NCBI GenBank assembly: GCA_003427395.1
Contig: BFEA01000033.1
Span: 4,919,470 to 4,983,469, forward strand
Direction: 5' to 3'
Source of the DNA: Chara braunii
Lineage: Eukaryota > Streptophyta > Charophyceae > Charales > Characeae
DNA: 64,000 bases
Part shown: positions 56,486 through 64,000 of the stretch, one piece after another
Layout: each line of letters begins with the position of its first letter
Numbering within the stretch: position 1 is the stretch's first letter
The notes under the pieces: model-generated
Database searches by the model: none
Told to the model about the DNA's origin: nothing
Seen by the model: the letters and a program-made list of their open reading frames with translations, nothing else
Position numbers and translations under genes: made by a program

Positions 56486-57010
56486 CTAACTCCGCCACCC
56501 GCCGTCACTCCACCCACCACGGGGCTTGGCGAGCCTTTCCGGCCCCGCAGGCTTCGCGTATAGCTCGTGCAGCTTGCAGCCGAGATCAAAGAGACGGAGG
56601 GGTTGCGGTTGCGGGAATTTATAGCACGGAAGGCGGCAGAGAGGCTGCACGAACCACGGGGTGTAGAGGGTCAGGACAGAAGAAGGGCCGACGTTCCAGA
56701 AGGGTCGAAGGAGGCGAATCGAATGTCCCGCGTGATTGGGGTGGTTGTCCAAGTGGGGTGTGCTCTCCACGGCCACCACATTGCCCCGACCATCCCAAGC
56801 AGATAGCCAATCATTTGCAGGGAAAGGAGAAGGAGGGGATCGGACTTCGCTTAGAGGGAAGACGAAGAGACATGCAGGAGGGAGATGCACAGCAAGAAGG
56901 GAAGATGGCGCGGGGATGCAGAGCGGGAGAACGGGTTTACGCGGCGTGCAAAAATTCAAAAACCGCCGCGCCCTCAAAAATTCAAAATTCCTACTCCCGC
57001 TAAGTCCCAA
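56486..57010 (-). CDS. Hypothetical minus-strand ORF, low confidence
   Basis: A 174-codon frame is Pro/Arg/Leu rich, with LPACLFVFPLSEVRSPPSPF. The plus strand of the same segment is also open (56567-56806, 56736-57095), so codon choice does not favour one strand. The segment is GC-rich, like 40.6-41.6 kb, the corresponding outer flank of DR-L. No motif seen; it may be non-coding. Confidence 0.2.
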   Translation of the reverse strand: MGLSGSRNFEFLRARRFLNFCTPRKPVLPLCIPAPSSLLAVHLPPACLFVFPLSEVRSPPSPFPANDWLSAWDGRGNVVAVESTPHLDNHPNHAGHSIRLLRPFWNVGPSSVLTLYTPWFVQPLCRLPCYKFPQPQPLRLFDLGCKLHELYAKPAGPERLAKPRGGWSDGGWRS

Positions 57011-57129
57011 CTGTTTCTTGAATTTCTTTGCACGGCCGCTAACCGGCTGTGCCAGCCCCGAATTACATTTTCTATTCCACCCCCACTCCCCTTAAACAAA
57101 AAGGAAAATAAAATAAAATGAAACACCGC

Positions 57130-57400
57130 TTTCCCCTATTGTCTTGAATCCGTACTTCGGGGCTCTTCGTGGGATTTTCCCTTAGGGGTACGGGAAACTG
57201 CCGAGTGCGGATCCTGGCTTATCACAAACTTATGAGAGATTCCAAAAGAAGATGAGACGTGACATATGTGTAACTTACTAAGTTGATAGATAAGGGTGAG
57301 TCTCAGAACATTTTTCGAAAGTCGGCCAGTGTCACTTTTCCTCCATTAGTGTCTTTCTCCTCTTGTTTCTGAGAAATAGAAGGGCCTAGATACTGCTGTT
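57130..57400. other. Non-coding stretch
   Basis: A CCGTACTTCGGGG...GGGGTACGGG partial inverted repeat occurs at 57150-57192. No gene seen. Confidence 0.5.
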
Positions 57401-58588
57401 AGGGCCTCGTTCGACACCACTACAAAACCCTCACATGTAAGGTTTTCATCGTTCCACCCCTCCCTAATCACAAAGAAAAAGAAGTGGAACTTGTTTTCAC
57501 ATTCACGGCCGTAAGGGCGGGCCCCACAAAAATAAGGACTCGCCAGCCAAAACAAACCTTAACGTAAGGATGGCCGTGGAGATGACTTGAAAGTAGGGGG
57601 TGGCACCCGTACATCCGTGAAAAAACCATTTTTTTTTTTGTTTGTTTGTTTTTTACATCAGGTGTGTCTTGGGCATTCCTGGTCCAATGACAGTGTTGTC
57701 TGGTAGACCGCGGGACAGCAGTCCCACGGCAACCTCCAATGGTCGTGTGGTGCCCCACCTGTGCCCCCGCAGTCCCTCCGGTTTGCCGTTTTGTCTGGCG
57801 TTTGGAGGAGATCGTTGTAGGGGTCCGTGCGGAGGTGGGTGAGATGGCTGTTGGCGGTCTTGGGTCCGTGTAGAGGCGGGTGAGATGGCCATGCGGTGCC
57901 CCGCCAGTGCCGTTCTCGCAGCCTGTCTGCCAACGCATGGGCTATCGCGGCCTCCCTCCTCCCCTTACCCCTCCCAGCCGCCAGCCGTAGTCCGTTCACC
58001 GTCTCCATGTACCGACAGACCGGGAGGACAGCACTGGCGACCATGGTCTTCTCATGGGGTGACAGTCTCCTCATCCCCGCCTCATCCTTCCGCCGTCGTC
58101 CATACCTGAACTCCCTTGCAAAAACACGCCACACGACAGCCACGCGAAGCCACGTGCGGTGCTGCGACGGTAGAGTATTGGCGCATGCAACGTCGAAAAC
58201 GCGCACATGCAATGTGTGCGAAGCAAACTGATGAGACGGAATTTGAATTTGAATGGTGAGGGTCTGCGCCCGTGTTCTCCTCGGGGGCGGATGTTATCGC
58301 GCGACCAGATCACGGCCCCGCCTAGCTTCGGGATGAGGGCGGGCCGGGTGTCCCACGAGCCCAAAGGTGGCGGACACAATTTCATCTGGCGCAACTGCGG
58401 GTCTTCGGACTCCTCTTTCGGCCTCTTAGAACGCAAATGGAGACACCTGAAACGTAAGTGGGCCTAAGTGTAGGGTTTTCGTAAGTAGTTGTGGAACGAA
58501 AAAGGGGGTAAGGGGACATTAATCACTTTCTCCTTGTAAGGGCGCCCTTACAAAGTAAGGATTTTGTAATGATGTCGAACGAGGCCCT
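57401..58588. mobile_element. hAT-like TIR element, ~1.19 kb
   Basis: The left end AGGGCCTCGTTCGACACCAC (57401) and the right end reading inward AGGGCCTCGTTCGACATCAT (58588) are terminal inverted repeats. Similarity runs about 30 bases (TACAAAA.CCT.AC) and a GTTCCAC block lies further in on both sides. GGGCC-type ends are common in hAT-like elements. No matching 8-bp target duplication is visible. The only substantial frame inside is at 57658-58212 on the minus strand, which is not a recognisable transposase, so the element is probably non-autonomous. Confidence 0.72.
57658..58212 (-). CDS. Hypothetical ORF inside the TIR element
   Basis: The 184-codon frame is intact from ATG 58212. The N-terminal half is basic with possible helices (RRLSPHEKTMVASAVLPVCR, MRR, AHALADRLRERHWRG); the C-terminal half is Pro/Thr/His rich, partly from a duplicated CGGAGGTGGGTGAGATGGC segment near 57835-57885. 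There is no DDE-transposase or BED-finger motif. It may be captured host sequence or chance coding in GC-rich DNA. Confidence 0.35.
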   Translation of the reverse strand: MHVRVFDVACANTLPSQHRTWLRVAVVWRVFAREFRYGRRRKDEAGMRRLSPHEKTMVASAVLPVCRYMETVNGLRLAAGRGKGRREAAIAHALADRLRERHWRGTAWPSHPPLHGPKTANSHLTHLRTDPYNDLLQTPDKTANRRDCGGTGGAPHDHWRLPWDCCPAVYQTTLSLDQECPRHT

Positions 58589-59043
58589 TACTCGAACTTG
58601 CGAGAGGAATAAAGCTTACTAGTTCAAAAAAAAAAAAAAAGGGTAACTAGGGCGCAGTCACGAAAGTAGTTTGTCAAATTTTAGAACTGCCTTTTTGGAG
58701 TCCAGTACAGTCCCAAGTTTCAAATGCAGTTGAAACTCTTGACATGCAGAAAAGTTGCAAGGCGGAGTTTGCAACTGCAGTCTAGTCCGGCATGTGGCCT
58801 TTTTTTTTCTTCTTTTTTTTATATCTGGGACGTGGCCATGGAGATCGCGGCCATGGCCCAGCCACGCGACGAGATCCTCTCTTTTTTTTTTTTTGTTCTC
58901 TTTTTGTTTTTTTGTAAGCTCGTGTGTGGCCTAGGCATCTGGGCCATGGCCCAGCCACACGTCAGGGCCGAGATATTATAAATAAACTAAAATAAAATAA
59001 AAAATGATAATTAAAAAAAAAGAGGGCCCTGCTGAGCCTGCTC

Positions 59044-59143
59044 CACTACTCTTGACATGCACAAAAGACAAAAATCATGGCGCTGTATCTTTCCATGTTC
59101 TAGCGGAAGATTCACTCTCGTTTTGCACATTTCGAGAGTAGTG
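59044..59143 (+). mobile_element. H1 miniature element, copy 2
   Basis: CACTACTCTTGACATGCAC and TGCACATTTCGAGAGTAGTG are its inverted ends. The interior has ATGGCGCTGTATCTTTCCAT and TTCTAGCGGAAG. It is the same element as at 8437-8537. Confidence 0.8.
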
Positions 59144-59193
59144 CAGCAACTTGAAGGCCCTATCAATCGTGAAGGCCCCCTCCCTCCACTATT

Positions 59194-59272
59194 CACTACT
59201 CTCGAAATGTGCAAAATGAGAATGAATCTTCCGCTAGAACATGGAAAGATACAGCGCCACGATCTTTTCTTT
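59194..59272 (-). mobile_element. H1 miniature element, copy 3, opposite orientation
   Basis: It starts CACTACTCTCGAAATGTGC and continues CGCTAGAACATGGAAAGATA, the reverse complement of copy 2. With copy 2 it forms an inverted pair with arms of about 80 bp. Both strands therefore give the same translated peptide. Confidence 0.8.
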
Positions 59273-59452
59273 ATTCTTCTTCTTTTTTTTTTTTTTTTTT
59301 TGGAAAACGGTCTGGCCCTCCGACGTGGATAACTAGACTGCAGTTACAAACTCTGCCCTGCGACTTTTCTGCAAGGAGGAGTTTGGCCTGCAGTGTAAGC
59401 TTCAGAGGGGACTGGACTCGAAAACGGCAGTTTGAAATGTATTTAGAAACTC

Positions 59453-61141
59453 TTTTTTTTTTCTTGTTTTTTTTTCTTTTTTTTTAGTGCTGCTGGTAAG
59501 AGCAGGCATCACTAGCACCCGGGGAGAGGCTCCATCTATTGGTGGGGAGTGTCACTTGCTGGAAAACACGTCCAGCGTCCCTTAGACAGAATGAATCAGG
59601 AGAATGCCTTCCTGACCGGTCAGGAGATATGACTGAGAAGGACGCCTGCCAGCATTGATTACTCTGTCTCCAGACGATTGACTGTGCAGGTTGTTGGGAA
59701 AAAGGGAATAAAACTCTTCGCCCTGTACCAGGCGCCAGATTCCTACTGCTGCGAGACTGGTTCCTCCCTCTCCCAACTACCTCTTACCCAAAAAAAAAAA
59801 ACTTTCCCCCCTCATCCCACACTATCAATTCCTCTGTTCCACTCGATGACCTGGATGATGACAGTTCGTCTCTTCAGAGATACTGCTTTCGTCTTAAAGT
59901 TTTGATTCTTGAACTGGATGACTGGATGACTGGCCGCTTTGTGCGGACACAGTCTCGCTGCCTGTGGCCTTCTGCTGGTGCTCTGAGGTGGGGGGTTCGT
60001 TCACCGGGGAGCACCGGGGATCGACACCCCTTCATGACAGGATCTCCGTTAAGGAGAGGGTATGGGGGGGAAAGGGTCCAGGAAATCAGAGGGCGGGCGG
60101 AGTGGGAAAGAGGATTCAATACGAATCCAGTCCCTGAAGACCAGTCTGTAGTCTCTTGCTCCCCCCAGGACTTGGTTACTACCCGGGACATCCCTGCTCT
60201 ATTCAACCATTGCTATCCACCCTCCCCTCTACCCCCCCAGCCATTCGCTGCTAGAGTTTGTGATTGCCCGTTTCACATCTCCTATTTGCTGATACAAGTC
60301 CAGTTGCGTTTTCAAGGCTCGCCATCTGCGTGTGAATTCTAACTGGACCTGTTGTTGAATTTGTTATGTGATCTCCTCTCCTTCGACGCATACTTTTCCC
60401 ATGGTCAGTAGGCACCGCTGCCACCATAAGGCCCACAGCACTACTCGTCTCCCCAGCCTATACATATTATCTGTGAAGGCCGTTTTTTTCTTGCAATGGC
60501 CAATGCCCCGGCTCCAGAATCGCCTGGCAGGACCAAGGCCAGGCGCTTTGTATTCCCATCTTTCTCCACACCCTGTCCCACCATCTCCATTTAAACAGCG
60601 CGATAGGGCATTGCATGAAAATGTGTTCTATTGTTTCATTCTTCTTACAGGCTGTAAAAAAGCGAAGGCATCACAGTCACCAGGGCAGTGCAAGCCCTTT
60701 CTGTTCCAAATTGGTGTGGTTTATCAACCAGTCATTGGTTGGCAGACATCGCTGTATTATTTGCCATTGCAAGGACGTGATCTTGGCTGGTTTCACCGTT
60801 TGCTCTTGGAACCACTTTATTGGTGTGAGCTGACTGTGGTCTACATTAAGGTGTTTGGCCCATCGTTCCATGATGACATCTCTCAGCTTTCGCTTGGGTC
60901 TTAACATTCGGTATGCAGATTTGACTGTCATCTTTTGCAGACTGGTCTGTTTCGTGGGTGGACCAGTTCGCCTTGAGGGGGCTCTCCACTGCCATTCTAG
61001 TGGGTCAAAGGCAAGCTCGTGTCTGTGGCTGGAAGACCACCTGTTCCCCCCCTTCCTCGAGGACCCTGACTCTGTACAGGGTGTCCCGTTCCTGCCATTC
61101 CAAGAGAGCCCTGCTACCCTGCAACCTGTTGGCCTGATCAA
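59453..61141 (-). mobile_element. LINE-C 3' portion
   Basis: The minus-strand tail is T-rich 59453-59486, followed by the family 3' UTR (CTCCATCTATTGGTGGGGAG at 59529-59548) and the ORF2 C-terminus. The element is 5'-truncated within ORF2. Its 3' UTR and C-terminus match the nested LINE at 1056-2111 and the fragment at 39.7-40.5 kb. Confidence 0.85.
60020..61141 (-). pseudogene. LINE-C ORF2 C-terminus with zf-RVT
   Basis: The open frame 60677-61141 ends with AKITSLQWQIIQRCLPTNDW, then LINHTNLEQKGLALPW and a stop. The zinc-finger continuation (NETIEHIFMQCPIALFKWRW) is in another frame at about 60590-60660. The C-terminal tail with LRPPSDFLDPFPP-like sequence is at about 60050-60130. An SAYRMLRPKRKLRDVIMERW segment precedes the finger. 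RT and endonuclease are absent. Confidence 0.8.
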
Positions 61142-61144
61142 TAT

Positions 61145-61290
61145 TATAATTTTTTATTTTTATTTTTCTCAAAATGAAACAAGCTTCATCTATTGGTGGG
61201 GAGCAGCACCTGCTGGAAATCGGGTCCAGCGTCCTATAGATACAACCATATCCTCACAAATTGGCACAAACTGGGAACCGGGCCCAGCGT
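61145..61290 (-). mobile_element. Second LINE 3' tail abutting LINE-C
   Basis: T-rich 61148-61168 is followed by CTTCATCTATTGGTGGGGAG and GGGTCCAGCGTCC, then a second copy of the end, GGGAACCGGGCCCAGCGTCC, at about 61270-61290. It is another minus-strand family 3' end lying directly behind the first. Confidence 0.7.
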
Positions 61291-61317
61291 CCCATAACAA
61301 GAACGTTCCGAAGCTTC

Positions 61318-61640
61318 ATCAGAGAATTTCATGAGAATGAGACCAGGAACTACTAGAAAATCTGATTGGCCTAAGGATGGAATTTGGGGGCATAAGATAC
61401 CGGGGCCATTACCCGGCTTTGGCTCAAAGAAATTAGAGCTACTTCAGACATGTCTATGACAACATCATGATTAAGCAGAATTCCGAAACGACTCGGAAAA
61501 CCCCCCATCAATCCACTTTACCTCACTCCGGCAAGACTGACTGCAGCGGAGCCACCATCTCTGTTGCTGCTATGCCATACTCTCATCCTACCAGCTAGCC
61601 CCCTCACTGGTAGGACGCGTGATAACCCACCCTCTTCTCC
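61318..61640. repeat. Duplicated segment D1, copy 1
   Basis: This matches 62125-62420: ATACCGGGGCCATTACCCGG, CTCCGGCAA.ACTGACTGCA and CCAGCTAGCCCCCTCACTGG in the same order, about 85% by eye. Confidence 0.85.
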
Positions 61641-61839
61641 AGCTCACCTAACTCTTACCGTCGTTCCAGAAGCATGAGAATAGGTCACAAAGGTCCTACG
61701 ATTGTTCCAGAAAAACTCGAAATCCCACACAACCCTTCCAACGTTCTCCAAAATTGTCGTACTCTCAGCCGATCTCTTCTAGGTCCCACACCCCCACTTC
61801 TGCTGGGTTACACGGCAACGCAACTCAACCCAGCTCCGA

Positions 61840-62094
61840 CCAGCGTCGTCCGGGCAGCAACCCTTGGTTGTCCCGTGAAAAGCCCAGCCCAAGACTTCCC
61901 CAGATCTCTCTACCAGACCTCACGCTCCTGCATCGCAGGCATCGCAGGTTACAGGACAACACCCTAGCATCGGCCAGCGTCGTTATGGCATCAAACAACC
62001 GCGGATCACTGAGAATAACAGTATTGAAGTCACCCACGACGAGTTCGTAGGGATCCCAAAGTCCTAAAAAAACATTCCTAGGACCACTAAGCAC
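61840..62094 (-). pseudogene. LINE endonuclease-like fragment
   Basis: The minus-strand frame contains YELVVGDFNTVILSDPRLFD, the GDFN box of AP-endonucleases, followed by SVRSGREIWG, shared with 38.93-39.15 kb. It is probably a short LINE ORF2 piece. The GDFN similarity is short and could be chance. Confidence 0.35.
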
Positions 62095-62124
62095 CCAACT
62101 TTTTTTGTTTTTTTAAAACTCATC

Positions 62125-62420
62125 AGGAGATTTCATGAAAATGAGACTAGAAACCTACTAGAAAAATTCAATTGGCCGAAGAATGGAATTTTGAAAATTA
62201 AGATACCGGGGCCATTACCCGGTGTTGGCTCAGAGAATTGAGGCTACTTCAGACCTGTCTATGACAACGACTCAGAAGAATCCCCCATCAATCCACTTTA
62301 CCTCCCTCCGGCAAAACTGACTGCAGCGGAGCCGCCATCTCTGCTGCTGCTATACCATACTCCCATCCTACCAGCTAGCCCCCTCACTGGTAGGACGCAT
62401 AATAACCCATCATCTTCTCC
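62125..62420. repeat. Duplicated segment D1, copy 2
   Basis: Partner of 61318-61640; about 800 bases separate the copies. Confidence 0.85.
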
Positions 62421-62526
62421 CACTCTCCTTATTCTTTTTTTCAAAAAGGAAACTTAGAGAAATAAAAATCAGAGTTGAACCACCATCAATCCAAACCAAA
62501 CCCACACTACAGGCGAGAAACTGTCA

Positions 62527-62865
62527 CTCAAGCTTTAAGTCCTCGTACCAGAAGTCGCCAGTTCTCACACCCCCTCTTGCTAGGGTTACAAGGCAACACA
62601 AGCTGCCCCAGCACCGAACTGACTGTTTTCTGACGGACAGGAAGCGTCTTCCTCCCTCGACACTTCCTTAGCTGCCAAACCCCCTACCGGGTTACAGGGA
62701 CACTGCCCCAGATTCAGCCACGTTGAAAGAGGTGGTTATGCCTTCCACCCTCGGCAAGCTCCAATGGCCTCAAGCTCCTCCCATGGTCACTGAGCCACTG
62801 CTCCAGCACCGGCCACTATCGCCCCACCCCGTCCTTCTAATAGACTTACCACCCTGAGCCACCCT
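62527..62865. repeat. Duplicated segment D2, copy 1
   Basis: This matches 63001-63334 with a period of about 474: AGTCCTCGTACCAGAA, TTAGGGTTACAAGGCAACAC-like, TGACGGACAG, GGTTATGCCTTCCACCCTCG and ATGCTCCAGCACCGGCCA-like blocks in order. Confidence 0.85.
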
Positions 62866-63000
62866 TCCCCTCCTGCATGAGCCCACCCAAAATTTCTTCC
62901 AAACCATGTTTCCGATTTCACTCTCCATTTGAAAAAACAAGAGGAGGAAACCACTAACAATCCGACCCTTACCTTCACCGCCGATGAAGGACACGCCGAT

Positions 63001-63334
63001 TCAGCTTTCAGTCCTCGTACCAGAACTCGTCAGATCTCATAACCCCGTATTAGGGTTACAAGGCAACACAAACAACCCCCAGTACCGATCTAACTGATTC
63101 TGACGGACAGAGAGTGCCTTCCCCCCTCGGCACCTCTCTTAACTGCATAGCCCCTCAAAAGGTTACAGGGTCACCGCCCCAGCAACAGCTACGTCAGGCG
63201 AGATGGTTATGCCTTCCACCCTCGACATAACTTCAATGGCCTGAAGCTCCCCCTGGTCACAGAGCGAATGCTCCAGCACCGGCCAATGTCGTCCCACCCC
63301 ACCCTTCTGGTTAGACTTACCTCTCTAAACCGCC
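63001..63334. repeat. Duplicated segment D2, copy 2
   Basis: Second copy of D2. Together D1 and D2 look like repeat monomers, as found in some LINE 5' regions, but no adjacent intact ORF confirms this. Confidence 0.85.
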
Positions 63335-64000
63335 AGTCCCTCTTCTAAGTGAACCCCCCCACTTCCCACCTACCCCTAATTCGACCTGCCCCCTTTAATT
63401 TGCAAAACCACAACGACCGCAATCACGACTAAGAAATAAGATTTGCAGTTATGGATTTATTCACATAGAGGAGAACTGTGAAAACTACTCTTGAAAAACA
63501 GGAATTAGAACAACAATTAGGAAATCTGTCTACACCAGTGTTATTGGAAGGGAACATTTAAGATCGAAAATTCAAGAAATCCAACTAAGACGTCCCATAT
63601 TGGGCTCACGAATGTTTATGATCAAGAATAATCCTGATCATAGTTGAGGTCATCGGCTAACGAATTTCAAAGATGGGATTAAAGTGAGATTTGATAAGAT
63701 TGAAAATTCCAAAAAAGGAAAATCACACTCAGACAGCGGATCAAGAAGTTCAACTTGGTAACCAAATTAACAATTATCAGGTTCTGAGACTTGAGAACAA
63801 ATCCAATGGGTGATATATCCAGAAGAATGCGATTTAGCAGATGGAAATGAAGTTCTGAGAGTCAGAATTAAGGACCAGACTCAAGTCCAAACTGAAAAAA
63901 AAATAGGAGAAACATCTTAGAAAAACAAAGGCCTAACTGGAGAAGAGTACCCCAAGTCCCCACACTTCATTATCCACCCCTCCCCCCTCCAAACCTCACC
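63335..64000. other. AT-rich end of window, no gene seen
   Basis: A-rich sequence has many short Lys/Asn/Gln-type codons on the plus strand (for example around 63440-63900) interrupted by stops. This could be an ORF1-like remnant continuing past the window, but no motif is visible. Confidence 0.4.

Larger units (their letters stand above)
58641..59452. mobile_element. Foldback element related to M1 with long inverted arms
   Basis: It starts GGGTAACTAGGGCGCAGTCA, the M1 MITE terminus. A region of about 125 bases on each side is inverted: GCAGAAAAGTTGCAAGGCGG...ACTGCAGTCTAG (about 58747-58787) mirrors CTAGACTGCAG...CTTTTCTGC (59331-59371), and AACTGCC.TTTT.GAGTCCAGT mirrors ACTGGACTC.AAAACGGCAGTTT. 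The far-right M1 terminus is missing, apparently because LINE-C is joined there. The interior holds two opposed H1 elements and poly(T) runs. Confidence 0.75.

Noticed and set aside
59011-59332. Conserved HISRVV / LEHGKIQRHD peptide on both strands
   Set aside because: It is the translation of two opposed H1 elements, not a protein.

Overview
The window is nuclear DNA from a large, repeat-rich eukaryotic genome. It has long microsatellites, many poly(A)/poly(T) tails, several LINEs, a Ty3/gypsy element, tRNA-type SINEs and numerous short inverted-repeat elements. No intact single-copy host gene is recognised, and no rRNA operon, tRNA gene or CRISPR array is seen. The plant-type LINEs (zf-RVT C-termini), the gypsy integrase with a chromodomain-like tail and several repeat-encoded proteins I cannot place in any standard family suggest a streptophyte, most likely a charophyte alga such as Chara. 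That assignment is inference and was not searched.

Layout. 0.4-7.0 kb: a decayed LINE (LINE-A, + strand) whose ORF1/ORF2 junction is interrupted by a 5'-truncated LINE on the - strand with a perfect 15-bp target-site duplication. 7-10.5 kb: non-coding DNA with (GA)n, three candidate tRNA-derived SINEs and one copy of a small inverted-repeat element. 10.6-14.1 kb: a strongly decayed minus-strand coding remnant. 15.2-20.6 kb: a broken Ty3/gypsy element (gag, PR, RT, RNase H, IN, chromodomain-like tail) with a poly(A)-tailed insertion inside RT. 22.6-25.3 kb: small hairpin elements. 25.3-26.5 kb: a low-complexity ORF and a 139-bp tandem repeat across an assembly gap. 26.8-35.9 kb: LINE-B on the - strand, with ORF1 and ORF2 both decayed and a 384-bp insertion between them. 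36.3-40.5 kb: LINE 3' fragments and three inverted-repeat elements.

41.6-56.3 kb is the most unusual part. A 228-bp sequence occurs at both ends as a direct repeat. Between the copies lie a minus-strand reading frame, about 9 kb filled with a dispersed dyad (arms GTCGTGT/ACACGAC, variable 3-bp spacer) arranged partly in 63-, 98-, 107-, 260- and ~404-bp repeat units, a triplicated TATA-containing unit, and several plus-strand broken ORFs matching no retrotransposon or transposase family I know. One of these ORFs has a ParB/sulfiredoxin-like sequence pattern. I propose a candidate large mobile or repeat-encoded element whose DNA-binding sites are the dyads.

57.4-64 kb: a hAT-like TIR element with one minus-strand ORF, a nested foldback element, a minus-strand LINE 3' end (LINE-C), and two tandemly duplicated segments. 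Almost every coding trace carries stops or frameshifts, so this is largely a graveyard of mobile elements. The only long frames that remain open are short repeat-encoded ones.
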